From JAVBMB01 sp031552995 (GTDB lineage: Bacteria; Bacillota; Clostridia; Oscillospirales; Butyricicoccaceae): a DNA stretch of 64,000 bases. The DNA is taken from the NCBI GenBank assembly GCA_031552995.1, contig JAVBMB010000048.1, forward strand, positions 1 to 64,000, read 5' to 3'. Both the position numbers and the translations under genes were made by a program. This document shows positions 25,524 through 34,341 of the stretch, piece by piece (position 1 is the first letter of the stretch; the number at the start of each line of letters is the position of its first letter). A model generated the notes under the pieces. The model was not told the origin of the DNA. It saw only the letters and a program-made list of their open reading frames with translations, and did not search any database.

Positions 25524-25975
25524 TCTGATTCCTCCCGCCTTCCGCCTTTATACACTTCAACGATGCCGCGCGCGCCGTCGACGCGCACCCAGTCGCCGGT
25601 CTCGATTACGTCGCACGGGTCGCCGTCCAGCCTGTCGACTACGGGGATATCCGCGCCGTACAGCGCGCTTGACAGCATAGCGCCGGTAAGAATAATAAGC
25701 TCGGTCTCACGGTTGATTATAGCCTTTGGCGCGTTGCCGCACCGTGTCGACTCCAGCATCCATGTAGAGCCGCTTGTCGACCCCTTGCCCAGCGGATAGA
25801 CGAGGACCTTATCCCTGACGCATTCGCCGCAGACGGCGACGCGCACGTCGTTTATCCTGCCGGTCGACGGCTCGACGCCGTGTGACCAGACAAGCGAATC
25901 ACGGCTTACAAGCGCCTCGCCCTCGGCGACGCCTCCGGTCAGGCCGCGCCCCTTCATAACAACAGGCTGTCTCAT
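25520..25975 (-). CDS. Aconitase X swivel-domain subunit (DUF126)
   Basis: 151 residues starting MRQPVVMKGRGLTGGVAEGEALVS. Matches the small swivel subunit of two-chain aconitase X: GYPLGKG-like VYPLGKGSTSGSTWMLE and NPxA-like GNAPKAIINRETE. Overlaps both neighbours by 4 bp. A longer frame to 26227 is a shadow of the large subunit. Confidence 0.88.
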   Translation of the reverse strand: MRQPVVMKGRGLTGGVAEGEALVSRDSLVWSHGVEPSTGRINDVRVAVCGECVRDKVLVYPLGKGSTSGSTWMLESTRCGNAPKAIINRETELIILTGAMLSSALYGADIPVVDRLDGDPCDVIETGDWVRVDGARGIVEVYKGGRREESE

Positions 25976-27201
25976 ACGCGGCCCTCCTCTTCGGTCACGG
26001 CGGCTATGCCCTGCTCTGTCGGGGCGTAGCGAAGCGCTATATTGTGCTCGGACGGCAGATAGCTTGCAAACTTGCCCGAGTCGGTTATCAGGGTCCTGTG
26101 CCCGCCGACAAGCGGGCTGATGACGATGCATGTCTGCGCCATCATCGTCACGCCGGCGCTCTCCAGCTTCTGCACGACGCCCATGCGCCGCATAAGCGCC
26201 TCGGTCTCGGCCGTTGTGAATATCCACATCGCCTTGCCGGGCTTCACCCTGCGCCCCGCCATCAGCTTGCCTATTGCCATAACCTCGGCGGCCGAGCTGT
26301 GCGGGCAGCCTGTTGCGAATAAATCTGGCTCGCCGGCGTCCGGCGTCGTCAGCGCCGCGGCCGCCTCGTCTATCATCCGCCGGGTGATAACATGTGTTTC
26401 CTGCGGGGCGGCGCCCTCAAACGGGTCGCGGTCAAGCGCCTCGGGCGTCACGCCCACGGCATGATACATCGCCACCGCGCCGCTTGCAGCGGCCGACGCG
26501 CCCATATATTTAAGGTTGTCGTTTGTCGCGCCCTGCGGTATGCCGTAAAGCGCCGGGACTTTGTGCCCGGACAGCTTGCCCAGCATAATGCCTATCGTAT
26601 TATAGTCCAAATCGCTCAGCTCTCCGGCGTCGATTATCACCTTTATCTGCGCGCGGCGGTTTTCGGGCAGATACAGCCCGCAGCGCGGCGCGCGGCCGGT
26701 AAGCGCGCAGCAGACGGCAAACCCGGCGGGCGTCCTGTTTGTGCGCGCGCCGAGAACCGAGTTGGCATAGCTGACCGCGGAGGACTCGGCCCATGCCACA
26801 TTTTGCCCAAGCCGCGGCACGCTGCCCTGATTATACGGCGTACACGACCACGCCGGCACCTCGCCGAGCTTGATTATCGCGTCGCGCAGCCGCATTTGAT
26901 TGCCGGCATATTCTTTATCGTACCCCATCCGTTCCCACTTGTCAAACGGTATCGACGCCGGGTCCTGCGTCGTAAAGACGCAGCATTCGCCGCCGAGACA
27001 GGCCAGCTTTTCCAGCCAGTCGCGCCCGGCGGCGTGAAGCGAGCCGAAATGCGCCATCGCCTGCACGCTGACAACCTCAACCAGCTCGCGCGCGTCCATC
27101 GCGACGGCGGCCTTGACTATCATCTCCATAGCCAGTTTTTTCGCCTCTCCGTGCGCCCCGTCAAGCATTTCGCGTTCAAACGCGGTCAATTTTACCTGCA
27201 A
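25972..27201 (-). CDS. Aconitase X catalytic subunit (DUF521)
   Basis: Fe-S (de)hydratase large subunit, 409 residues. Shows the AcnX pattern: FEREMLDGAHGEAKKLAMEMI, SVQAMAHFGSLHAAG, CTPYNQGSVPRLGQNVAWAESSAVSYANSVLGARTNRTP, ATGCPHSS and a Cys (QTCIVISPL) for the cluster. Known members act on mevalonate 5-phosphate (archaea) or cis-3-hydroxy-L-proline (bacteria). The first codon seems to be TTG 27201 after GAGGG; a TTG four codons later is possible. First gene of the operon, opposite a LysR regulator. Confidence 0.88.
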   Translation of the reverse strand: MQVKLTAFEREMLDGAHGEAKKLAMEMIVKAAVAMDARELVEVVSVQAMAHFGSLHAAGRDWLEKLACLGGECCVFTTQDPASIPFDKWERMGYDKEYAGNQMRLRDAIIKLGEVPAWSCTPYNQGSVPRLGQNVAWAESSAVSYANSVLGARTNRTPAGFAVCCALTGRAPRCGLYLPENRRAQIKVIIDAGELSDLDYNTIGIMLGKLSGHKVPALYGIPQGATNDNLKYMGASAAASGAVAMYHAVGVTPEALDRDPFEGAAPQETHVITRRMIDEAAAALTTPDAGEPDLFATGCPHSSAAEVMAIGKLMAGRRVKPGKAMWIFTTAETEALMRRMGVVQKLESAGVTMMAQTCIVISPLVGGHRTLITDSGKFASYLPSEHNIALRYAPTEQGIAAVTEEEGRV

Positions 27202-27330
27202 ACTACCCTCTCCCCCATCAAAAATGAAGTAATTGTTTCACTTGTATTTTATCAGCGCAGGGGATATACTTCAAATGCCGGGTTTTTATGATTGGCATAA
27301 GTTTTTGTAATGAATGCGGAGGGCGGTAAT

Positions 27331-28209
27331 ATGGTTGTCAGTCTCGATTACTATCGTGTATTCCACTGCGTCGCCGAGGCAAAGAGCATATCGCTTGCCG
27401 CGCAGCGGCTGTATCTGTCTCAGCCCGCCGTGACGCGCACGATTCGCAAGCTCGAGCGCGAAATCGGCTGCCCGCTGTTTGTGCGCACGCCGCGCGGCGT
27501 GACGCTGACGGCCGAGGGCGAAAAGCTCGCCGCGCATGTCTTAAACGCGATGAATCAGCTTGACACCGGCGAAATGCTTGTGCGCAAGCTTGCGGTCTAC
27601 GGCTCCGGCTCGCTGTCTATCGGCACGACGGAAAATGCGCTTGCGCCTTTTCTGCTGCCGCGGCTGAAGAGCTTTTGCGCCGAGTATCCCGGCGCGCACA
27701 TCCACGTCACCGGGGGCTCTACAGATGATTTGCTCGCGATGATTCGCTCGGGCGGCATCGAGCTTGCGCTTGTCATGGAGCCGATAGGCGACACATCAGG
27801 GCTGGATATTACCCCCCTGCGCCGCTATCAGGATATATTCGTCGCGGGCGAGGCGTTCGCGCAGCTGCGCGGAGAGGTACTGTCCGCGCAAGATCTGACG
27901 CGCTTTCCGCTTGTCGGGCTCGAGCGCGGCACAAGCTCGCGCCGCCATATTTCGGCGTGGTTCGAGGCGCAGGGCGCCCTGTTCGAGCCGCAGTACAGCG
28001 TGCGCACGTCGATGACCGTACTGCCGTTCGCGCGCCACGGCCTTGGCATCGGCACGGCATCGCTGGACGTGCTTGACGCGACGGACGCCGGCGGCCTGTT
28101 CGAAATAGCGCTAAGCTCGCCGGTTCCGCCGCGCAGCCTGTGCCTGGCGCGCAGCGACAGCGCGCGCCGCTCGGCGCTGTGCCAGAAGTTTATCGAGCGT
28201 CTGCTGTAG
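27331..28209 (+). CDS. LysR family transcriptional regulator
   Basis: Winged HTH at about 1-60 (ISLAAQRLYLSQPAVTRTIRKLEREIGCPLFVRTPRGVTLTAEGE) and a LysR substrate-binding domain (about 85-290). I chose ATG 27331, 7 nt from GGAGGG, over ATG 27310. Divergent from the aconitase X operon across about 130 bp, so it likely controls that operon in response to a pathway compound. Confidence 0.9.
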   Translation: MVVSLDYYRVFHCVAEAKSISLAAQRLYLSQPAVTRTIRKLEREIGCPLFVRTPRGVTLTAEGEKLAAHVLNAMNQLDTGEMLVRKLAVYGSGSLSIGTTENALAPFLLPRLKSFCAEYPGAHIHVTGGSTDDLLAMIRSGGIELALVMEPIGDTSGLDITPLRRYQDIFVAGEAFAQLRGEVLSAQDLTRFPLVGLERGTSSRRHISAWFEAQGALFEPQYSVRTSMTVLPFARHGLGIGTASLDVLDATDAGGLFEIALSSPVPPRSLCLARSDSARRSALCQKFIERLL

Positions 28210-28529
28210 CGCCCGGCGCTTTACGCAGCGAATTGGCGCCCCCGTGCCCTATTTATCCGCACCCCATGCGGCGCGTCACGCCGGCCGGGCACAGGGCATT
28301 GACGCCCGCGCCGGCAGGTAATATAATTACATGTGATGAAGCGCCGGCCGCTTGCGGCGAAAAGCCGTCTGCGCTGACGCCTGTCACCCGCGCCGCGCCG
28401 GGCGGCCGCCGGCCGGGCCGGCGCCCGAGCTGACGGCATAAAAACAACCGTAAACTAATGCCACGGGGGGCCACCGTCCGCGAATGCGGCGTGGCTGATA
28501 TCTCCCCGCGGCGCGAATGGAGGCAAACA
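28210..28529 (+). promoter_or_regulatory. Promoter and long GC-rich leader of dipeptidase gene
   Basis: TTGACG (28299-28304), 17-bp spacer, TATAAT (28322-28327): a near-consensus promoter. The transcript would carry a leader of about 195 nt that is GC-rich and full of inverted repeats (for example 28400-28425, GGCCGCCGGCCGGGCCGGCG). It fits no riboswitch I know. Nothing else is seen in 28210-28298. Confidence 0.7.
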
Positions 28530-29960
28530 ATGTACAGTGAACGCATCAAAAGCTTTATCGAGACAAACAGGCAGGCCATGATTGACGACCTTATGGCCCT
28601 CGTGCGCATCCCCAGTGTCAAAAGCGAGGCCGAGCCGCACGCGCCGTTCGGGCGCGAGTGCCGTAACGTGCTGGAAGCCGGCGCCGCGCTGGCCGCGCGC
28701 CTCGGCCTTTCGGCGCAGTGCTTTCACGACGACGGCTACGCGCTGGCGAGCATGGGCGGCGGCGGCGGCAGGACAATCGGCATATTCTCTCACTGCGACG
28801 TAGTGCCCGCCGGCGGCGGGTGGCTGTACACCACGCCGTTTGAGCCTGTTGTCAAGGACGGTTATCTCATCGGCCGCGGCATCGGCGACAACAAGTCGGC
28901 CGTCGTCACCGGCCTTTACGCCATGAAGGCCGTGCGCGAGCTTGACCTGCCGGTCAAGAGCCGCATTGTCACATTTATGGGCAGCGACGAGGAATGCGGC
29001 ATGAAGGACGTCGAGGCCTTTGCCAAAAACCAGCCTATGCCCGACCTGTGCATCGTGCCCGACGCCGCCTTCCCCGTCTGCAACGGCGAAAAAGGCATAA
29101 TGGATGTCACCATCGGCAGCGAAACCGCCTTTAAGCAGATAATCACAATCGACGGCGGCATGGCCGCAAATGTCATAATCAGCGAGGCCGTCGCTGTTAT
29201 CGCCTCTTCTCCCGAACTGCGCGCCGAGCTTGAGAGCAAGCTTAAATCGAACGAGCGCATCGTAATGACCGTGGACGGGAATAAGCTTGTGCTGACGGCA
29301 ACCGGCATAACCAGCCACGCTTCGCGCCCCGACGGCTCGATTAACGCCATGCGCCTGCTGGCCGATTTGCTGAAAGACTGCGCCGCGCTTGACGCAGGCG
29401 ACCGCAAAATCATGGCAGACGCGTCATTCGCCCTCGGCGACGATTACGGTGTAAACATGGGCATTGCGTGCGAGGATGAGAACACCGGCCGCACAACGGT
29501 CGCCTGCGGCATAGTCCGCGCGCCGCAGGGCAAGCTGCAGCTCGTGTTCAACCCGCGCGTCTGCGTCAGCATGCCGCTTGACGAAATTGAGGCCGGCTTC
29601 GCCCGTTTTTGCGCCGCGCGCGGCTGGCGCGTTATCGAGGCGACAAAAAGCGAGGGCTTTTATATCGAGGCCGACAGCCCTCTCGTCGCCGCGCTGCTTG
29701 AAGCGTGCTCGCAGTATGTGGACCTGTCGCACGGCAAGACATATGTCATGGGCGGCGGCACATACTCGCGCAAGCTCAAAAACGCCTGCGCGTTCGGCCC
29801 CGAGTTCGAAGAAGAGCCGGTGCCGTCGTTCATCCCCCCGGGGCACGGCGGCGCGCACCAGCCGGATGAATATATCAGCATCGACAGCTTTTTTAAAGCA
29901 TTTGAGATATACCTGAACGCCTTGATTCTTGTCGACAAGGCGCTTGAAGCCCAAGCCTGA
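28530..29960 (+). CDS. M20 family dipeptidase (Sapep/PepV-like)
   Basis: Metallodipeptidase, 476 residues. Metal ligands by family: FSHCDVVPAG near 91, GRGIGDNKSAV near 116, the Glu-Glu pair in GSDEECGMKD near 153, PDAAFP, and the C-terminal His in PPGHGGAHQPDE. The long lid between catalytic halves is typical of Sapep/PepV, which cut short peptides in the cytoplasm. Start at 28530 after AATGGAGG. Single-gene unit with its own promoter and terminator. Confidence 0.9.
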   Translation: MYSERIKSFIETNRQAMIDDLMALVRIPSVKSEAEPHAPFGRECRNVLEAGAALAARLGLSAQCFHDDGYALASMGGGGGRTIGIFSHCDVVPAGGGWLYTTPFEPVVKDGYLIGRGIGDNKSAVVTGLYAMKAVRELDLPVKSRIVTFMGSDEECGMKDVEAFAKNQPMPDLCIVPDAAFPVCNGEKGIMDVTIGSETAFKQIITIDGGMAANVIISEAVAVIASSPELRAELESKLKSNERIVMTVDGNKLVLTATGITSHASRPDGSINAMRLLADLLKDCAALDAGDRKIMADASFALGDDYGVNMGIACEDENTGRTTVACGIVRAPQGKLQLVFNPRVCVSMPLDEIEAGFARFCAARGWRVIEATKSEGFYIEADSPLVAALLEACSQYVDLSHGKTYVMGGGTYSRKLKNACAFGPEFEEEPVPSFIPPGHGGAHQPDEYISIDSFFKAFEIYLNALILVDKALEAQA

Positions 29961-30043
29961 GCAGGATATGCGCCGCTGCCCGGCAGCATCACACCGCGCG
30001 GCAGGCGGCTTCGTCATACCGCATTGATTTTCGCGCAGAGCGC

Positions 30044-30081
30044 CGCCCGGGAACCATACGGTTCCCGGGCGTGTTTTTTTT
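30044..30081 (+). terminator. Terminator of dipeptidase gene
   Basis: CGCCCGGGAACC, loop ATAC, GGTTCCCGGGCG, then TG and eight Ts. Confidence 0.93.
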
Positions 30082-30122
30082 ACGGCGCGCGGCGGGATTA
30101 GGACCCAGCCGGACAACACAAA

Positions 30123-30148
30123 AGCCGGCGCATTTTCATGCACCGGCT
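30123..30148 (-). terminator. Terminator of cold-shock gene
   Basis: Minus strand AGCCGGTGCA pairs with TGCGCCGGCT (one G-T wobble), followed by TTTTG. Confidence 0.7.
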
Positions 30149-30215
30149 CAAAGCACAGCCTTGACCCAAACGGCACGGCCGCCTGGCTTTTGCTCTCTTG
30201 GTCTTCTAAGTCTTC

Positions 30216-30428
30216 TTAGATGTTCTGAACGTTCACCGCGCGAAGCTTGCCGCTGTTTTTCGGATCGGCTTCGACATCGTACTGAACCTTCTGGCCTTCG
30301 GCAAGTGTCTTAAAGCCGTCACAGACGATAGAGGAGAAGTGGACGAACACATCGTCGCCGCCCTCATCATTCGAAATGAAGCCAAAGCCCTTGCTCTCGT
30401 TAAACCATTTTACTGTTCCTTTAAGCAT
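30216..30428 (-). CDS. Cold-shock protein
   Basis: 70-residue CspA-type protein, a single OB-fold nucleic-acid chaperone. RNP1 KGFGFI and RNP2 VFVHFSSI are intact, with [10 protein letters not shown] at the start. AGGAGG upstream. The transcript has a leader of about 135 nt with a long hairpin. Confidence 0.96.
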   Translation of the reverse strand: MLKGTVKWFNESKGFGFISNDEGGDDVFVHFSSIVCDGFKTLAEGQKVQYDVEADPKNSGKLRAVNVQNI

Positions 30429-30486
30429 AAAGGTACCTCCTGTTGAAATTGGCGCGTTGCGCCGTGCTGGAGATGCATAAACATGT

Positions 30487-30537
30487 CAAATGCACTTGTA
30501 AACCACGAAGCCAACTCATGATTTACAAGTGCATTTG
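30487..30537 (-). promoter_or_regulatory. 16-bp hairpin in cold-shock leader
   Basis: CAAATGCACTTGTAAA (30487-30502) and its exact complement (30522-30537) enclose a 19-nt loop, in the predicted 5' leader. Could be a temperature-sensing fold or a protein-binding site. Confidence 0.8.
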
Positions 30538-30570
30538 CAATCAAATTGGTGCATCTTTACTTACTGCTGT

Positions 30571-30599
30571 ATGATAACACATGATTAAGGATTTGTAAA
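30571..30599 (-). promoter_or_regulatory. Promoter of cold-shock gene
   Basis: Minus strand TTTACA (30599-30594), 17-bp spacer, TATCAT (30576-30571). Confidence 0.75.
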
Positions 30600-30720
30600 G
30601 TGATATTTGTTATATTTTTTTCGTCAAATTATGCCATTACGCGGATAAATTTGCATGGTATGTCCAACAAATATATCAAAACTGCGCATTCGGCGTCCGC
30701 CGGGCCGGCGCCTCAACAGG

Positions 30721-31167
30721 CTAAATATCCGCGCCGGTCTCGTCGCGCACCTGCTTTGCAAGCCGGCCGAACGATATCTCGCCGTCCTCGCCGCCAGTAT
30801 TGATAAAGCTCTTGGCAAGGTCCGCCACCGTCGTCTCAAGCTCCCGCATAAAGCGCGTATAGGCAAACTCGCGCTTGGCGTCGTCGTTTTCGCCGTAGAC
30901 CAGGTTAATAAGCTCCTCAATCATCTGATCCATTCCGTACAGCTTCAGGTGCAGCAGCTCGTGGATGACAAGCTCCTCCATGTTCGTCTGCTTTGGGTCG
31001 CAGGCGTTAATCATCAGTACCGCGTTGCGCCCGTCGGCGTCAATTTTTATATCGCCGGTCTTGCGCCACGGCGTCTTCACAAAATGCAGCCTGATATCCC
31101 AGTCGCTCAGCTTCAGCTGTTTTTGCCATTTATCCAGCAGACGCGGCGCATCGTCGCAGTTCATCAT
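30721..31167 (-). CDS. Putative HELLH metallopeptidase-like protein
   Basis: 148 residues. LVIHELLHLKLYG gives a zinc-binding HELLH at 69-73; WDIRLHF and VLMINACDP before it form the strands usual in SprT/minigluzincin-like folds. No signal peptide, so cytoplasmic. No named family recognised. Two adjacent ATGs follow GGAGGG. Probably shares a transcript with the FAD protein upstream (21-bp gap). Confidence 0.7.
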   Translation of the reverse strand: MMNCDDAPRLLDKWQKQLKLSDWDIRLHFVKTPWRKTGDIKIDADGRNAVLMINACDPKQTNMEELVIHELLHLKLYGMDQMIEELINLVYGENDDAKREFAYTRFMRELETTVADLAKSFINTGGEDGEISFGRLAKQVRDETGADI

Positions 31168-31188
31168 CGCGTTTCCCTCCGGTGTCGC

Positions 31189-32598
31189 TTATTCCGGCTT
31201 ATCCATCAGCTTGCGCCCAAGCAGCACGCCCATTATCGACGCCATCATCAGCCCGCGCGTCCAGCCGCTGGCGTCGCCCAGGCAGTACAGCCCCGGCAGG
31301 CTCGTCTCAAGCGCGGCGTTCATTTTCACCCTGTTCGAGTAGAACTTCAGCTCGGGCGAGTACAGCAGCGTCTCTACGCTGGCAAACCCCGGCACAACAT
31401 GGTCCACCGCCTGAATAAAGCCGATGATATTCGTCATCGTGCGGTACGGCATGGCCGAGGTGATATCCCCGGCGACGGCGTCGGGCAGCGTCGGGCGCAC
31501 GTTCGATTTGTTCAGCTCGTCCTGCCATGTGCGCTTGCCGTCGAGTATATCGCCGAAGCGCTGCACGAGGATAGACCCCGCGCCAAGCATATTCGTCAGC
31601 TCGCCTATCTTCTGCGCGTAGGCAATCGGCTGGTTAAACGGCTCGTTGAAGTTGTGGGAGCACAGTATGGCAAGGTTCGTGTTGCCGCTTTTCAAATCCT
31701 TGTACGAGTGGCCGTTGACGACGGCGAGGTCGTTGTCATAATTCTCCTGGCTGACAAAACCGCCGGGGTTCTGGCAAAATGTGCGCACCTTGTTTTTAAA
31801 CGGCTTGGGGTAGCCTATCAGCTTCGATTCGTACAGCACGTTGTTGACATGCTCCATAACCTCGTTGCGCACCTCTACGCGCACGCCGATGTCGACCGTG
31901 CCCGGCTTGTGCAGTATACCGTGGGCGGCGCACTGCTTTTCCAGCCAGTCGGCCCCGCGCCGCCCGGCTGCGGCGACGACGGTCCCGGCCTCTATCTCGT
32001 ACTCGGCGGCCCCGCGCTCTGCCGGCCGCACGCGCACGCCGGCGCACCGGCCGTTTTTAATCACGATATCCGTGACATTCGCGCCGAAAATAAGCTCGAC
32101 CCCGGCGCTTGTCAGCGCCTGCTGAAGCGCGCCGTAGATGCTCTGCGCCCTCTCTGTGCCGAGATGGCGGATCGGGCAGTCGACAAGCTTAAGCCCGGCC
32201 TGTATGGCGCGCTTGCGGATTTCCTTTATCTGGTCATTGCTCTCGGCGCCCTCAATTTTGCTGTCTGCGCCGTATTCAAGGTATATTTTATCCGTGTAGT
32301 CGATAAGCTGCTGCGCCTGCTCGGCGCCGATAAGCTCGGGCAGCTCGCCCCCGACCTCGTACGACAGCGACAGCTTGCCGTCTGAAAAAGCGCCTGCGCC
32401 TGAAAATCCTGTGGTTATGTGGCAATACGGCTTGCACGAGACACAGGTTTTCGTCCTGCTCTTCGGGCAGGCGCGCTTTTCAATCGGCTGCCCCTGCTCG
32501 ATGATTGCAATGCTGCTTTTACACCCGCCGCGCACAAGCTCCAGCGCCGTAAATATCCCGGCCGGCCCGGCGCCGACAATCACTATATCCCGTTTCAT
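31189..32598 (-). CDS. FAD-dependent dehydrogenase (COG2509-like)
   Basis: 469 residues. Rossmann FAD loop MKRDIVIVGAGPAGIFTAL at 1-19, a four-Cys cluster in CPKSRTKTCVSCKPYC near 44-60, GAGAFSDGKLSLS, VAAAGRRGADWLE and the late FAD motif GLYCLGDASGWTRGLMMA. Matches the widespread uncharacterised FAD dehydrogenase family. Start at 32598 after GAGGAG; residues before it in the longer frame are spurious. Confidence 0.87.
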   Translation of the reverse strand: MKRDIVIVGAGPAGIFTALELVRGGCKSSIAIIEQGQPIEKRACPKSRTKTCVSCKPYCHITTGFSGAGAFSDGKLSLSYEVGGELPELIGAEQAQQLIDYTDKIYLEYGADSKIEGAESNDQIKEIRKRAIQAGLKLVDCPIRHLGTERAQSIYGALQQALTSAGVELIFGANVTDIVIKNGRCAGVRVRPAERGAAEYEIEAGTVVAAAGRRGADWLEKQCAAHGILHKPGTVDIGVRVEVRNEVMEHVNNVLYESKLIGYPKPFKNKVRTFCQNPGGFVSQENYDNDLAVVNGHSYKDLKSGNTNLAILCSHNFNEPFNQPIAYAQKIGELTNMLGAGSILVQRFGDILDGKRTWQDELNKSNVRPTLPDAVAGDITSAMPYRTMTNIIGFIQAVDHVVPGFASVETLLYSPELKFYSNRVKMNAALETSLPGLYCLGDASGWTRGLMMASIMGVLLGRKLMDKPE

Positions 32599-32760
32599 AC
32601 TGTTCACTCCTCTTGGGGATACTACCCCGTTTCGGCTCTGCCGGGCGGATATTGCGGGGGCGAGCCGCCGGGCCAAATCCCGTCAGCTCTCGCCCTCGCC
32701 GCCTGCATACGCGCAAATGCCGCGGCGCTAACGCGCCGCAGCGTAAAATGTGGAGGCGTT

Positions 32761-33258
32761 TTACCGCCTGCCCTGTGCCTGCTGCTCCTTGTATGCCTGA
32801 AAATCGGGCACCTTGCCCTTTATCATATACGCAATGGCCAGCTCGCGCTGGTCTGCCGGGAACTCCAGCACATAGTCGCGCCGGCCGGCATCCATCCGGA
32901 AAGAGAACGTCTTTTCATTCTCGCGCTCTATGTTGTAGTATTTCATCTTTACATAAGGTATAAACGAGCCGTTAAAATACAGTCCGTTGTCTCCAAGCCC
33001 GGCCTTAAGCAACAGAGAGAGCACGCCGGACAGCAGTATACCGCCGAAAATTATCAGCCGCACCGTAGGGTCTCCCTGGCTTCTCATCGCGGCTACAAAG
33101 ACAAGAATCATAAATAGAATCATCGAAATAATCCTGCCGAACACCTTGCCGGGCAGCTTGATTTTTCCCCGGCAGGACAGCAGCCCCGCCAGCTCCCAAA
33201 TAATAAATCCGCCCAGCGCAAGCAGCAGAAGCAGATCGGTCCCCTGAAACACAGGCAT
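32761..33258 (-). CDS. Membrane protein of unknown function
   Basis: 165 residues with three hydrophobic segments (about 6-25, 40-60 and 67-85) and a soluble C-terminal part of about 80 residues, whose NGLYFNGSFIPYVKMKYYNIE resembles small membrane-associated PH-like domains. I recognise no named family with confidence. GGAGGG site before ATG 33258. Confidence 0.6.
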   Translation of the reverse strand: MPVFQGTDLLLLLALGGFIIWELAGLLSCRGKIKLPGKVFGRIISMILFMILVFVAAMRSQGDPTVRLIIFGGILLSGVLSLLLKAGLGDNGLYFNGSFIPYVKMKYYNIERENEKTFSFRMDAGRRDYVLEFPADQRELAIAYMIKGKVPDFQAYKEQQAQGRR

Positions 33259-33347
33259 GATGTGCCCTCCCAAATGATAGTATTCCGGCGATGCGCCGGG
33301 CTGTGTATGTGTGCCGGGATTTTGCGCGTGCTGTGCAAAACACGCGG

Positions 33348-33941
33348 TCACCCGTCGGATTGCAGTTCATCAAGCGTCAGTGAAAACGCCGGGGCAAACG
33401 TGCGCATATAGTGCTCGGCCTCGGGCATATCCATCGCCGCAATTGCGGCGCGCAGCTGAAGCTCGGCCTTTTTAAACTCGCTGTTGCCGCTTTTAAGCTC
33501 CTCGACGCACTTGACCCACGCCGAAATCTTGTCGGCGGCCTTGATGTACGCATACATCTCCGGCTGCTCGGTGTCGAAGCTGAACAAAACCTTGTATTTC
33601 GGGCGCAGATCCTGCGGAAGCATGGCGAGCAGGCTGTTGACGGCCGACGCCTCTACGGCGCGGTACGCCTCGCGTATGCCGGGGTTATGGTACTTTACAG
33701 GCGTCGGCATATCGCCGGTCAGTATCTCGGGCGCGTCGTGGAACAGCGCGGCCGCCGCGACCTGCCCGGCGTCGATTGCTTTGCCGAAATATTGCTGCCC
33801 GATAAGCGCCAGCGCGTGCGCCGTAACCGCCACATCAAAGCTGTGCTGCGAAAGATTTTCCTGCAGGCTGTTGCGCATCAGGCCCCAGCGCGCAATGTGC
33901 TTCATGCGCGCAAGGATTGCGAAAAAGCCGTTACGGTTCAT
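33348..33941 (-). CDS. HD-domain 5'-deoxynucleotidase (YfbR-like)
   Basis: 197 residues. HD-superfamily metal motifs: SLQENLSQHSFDVA, ALFHDAPEILTGDMPTPVKYHN and YIKAADKISAWVKC. By family it removes phosphate from deoxynucleoside 5'-monophosphates, helping balance dNTP pools. Start at 33941 after GGAGGATTTGTC. Confidence 0.87.
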   Translation of the reverse strand: MNRNGFFAILARMKHIARWGLMRNSLQENLSQHSFDVAVTAHALALIGQQYFGKAIDAGQVAAAALFHDAPEILTGDMPTPVKYHNPGIREAYRAVEASAVNSLLAMLPQDLRPKYKVLFSFDTEQPEMYAYIKAADKISAWVKCVEELKSGNSEFKKAELQLRAAIAAMDMPEAEHYMRTFAPAFSLTLDELQSDG

Positions 33942-34341
33942 GACAAATCCTCCAAAAAAGCCGCGTCGCGGCTGTGCGGCGCGGCGCATTTTGCCCCACA
34001 GCGGCGGGCCTTGGATACAGACCTCACCCTGCGGCCGGCGCTGCGCCCGATTATTTTTTTATTCTACCACAGTCGCGTTCAATATTCAACGGCAGGTTTA
34101 TTCGGATGTTTCGGCGGGTTCTTAGGCGCAGCCCGTCCATATGTGAACCATCTGAAAATACGGTAAAAACTTTGTCGGATTCTGTTTAAAACGCCCCCGA
34201 GTTGTGCTATAATAGCTTAAATATGGCTTTCTTCCCGCACGCCGGCGATTTCGGTCGCCGCGCGCAGCATGTTTTGCGGGCGGAAGACGCCCCCGCCCGG
34301 CGGCGGGCGGCATATGCCCCTTACACTTAACCGCCGGAGAA
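33942..34341. promoter_or_regulatory. Divergent promoters and zapA leader
   Basis: Minus: TTGAAT (34089-34084), 17-bp spacer, TAGAAT (34066-34061) for the HD nucleotidase. Plus: TTTAAA (34185-34190), 17-bp spacer, TATAAT (34208-34213) for zapA. The zapA transcript has about 120 nt of leader in which CTTCCCGCA and TGCGGGCGGAAG can pair (with a 2-nt bulge) around a GC-rich core; function unknown. Confidence 0.65.

Noticed and set aside
28328..28529. SAM or THF riboswitch before the dipeptidase gene
   Set aside because: A GATGAAG stretch caught the eye, but the conserved cores of these riboswitches are missing.
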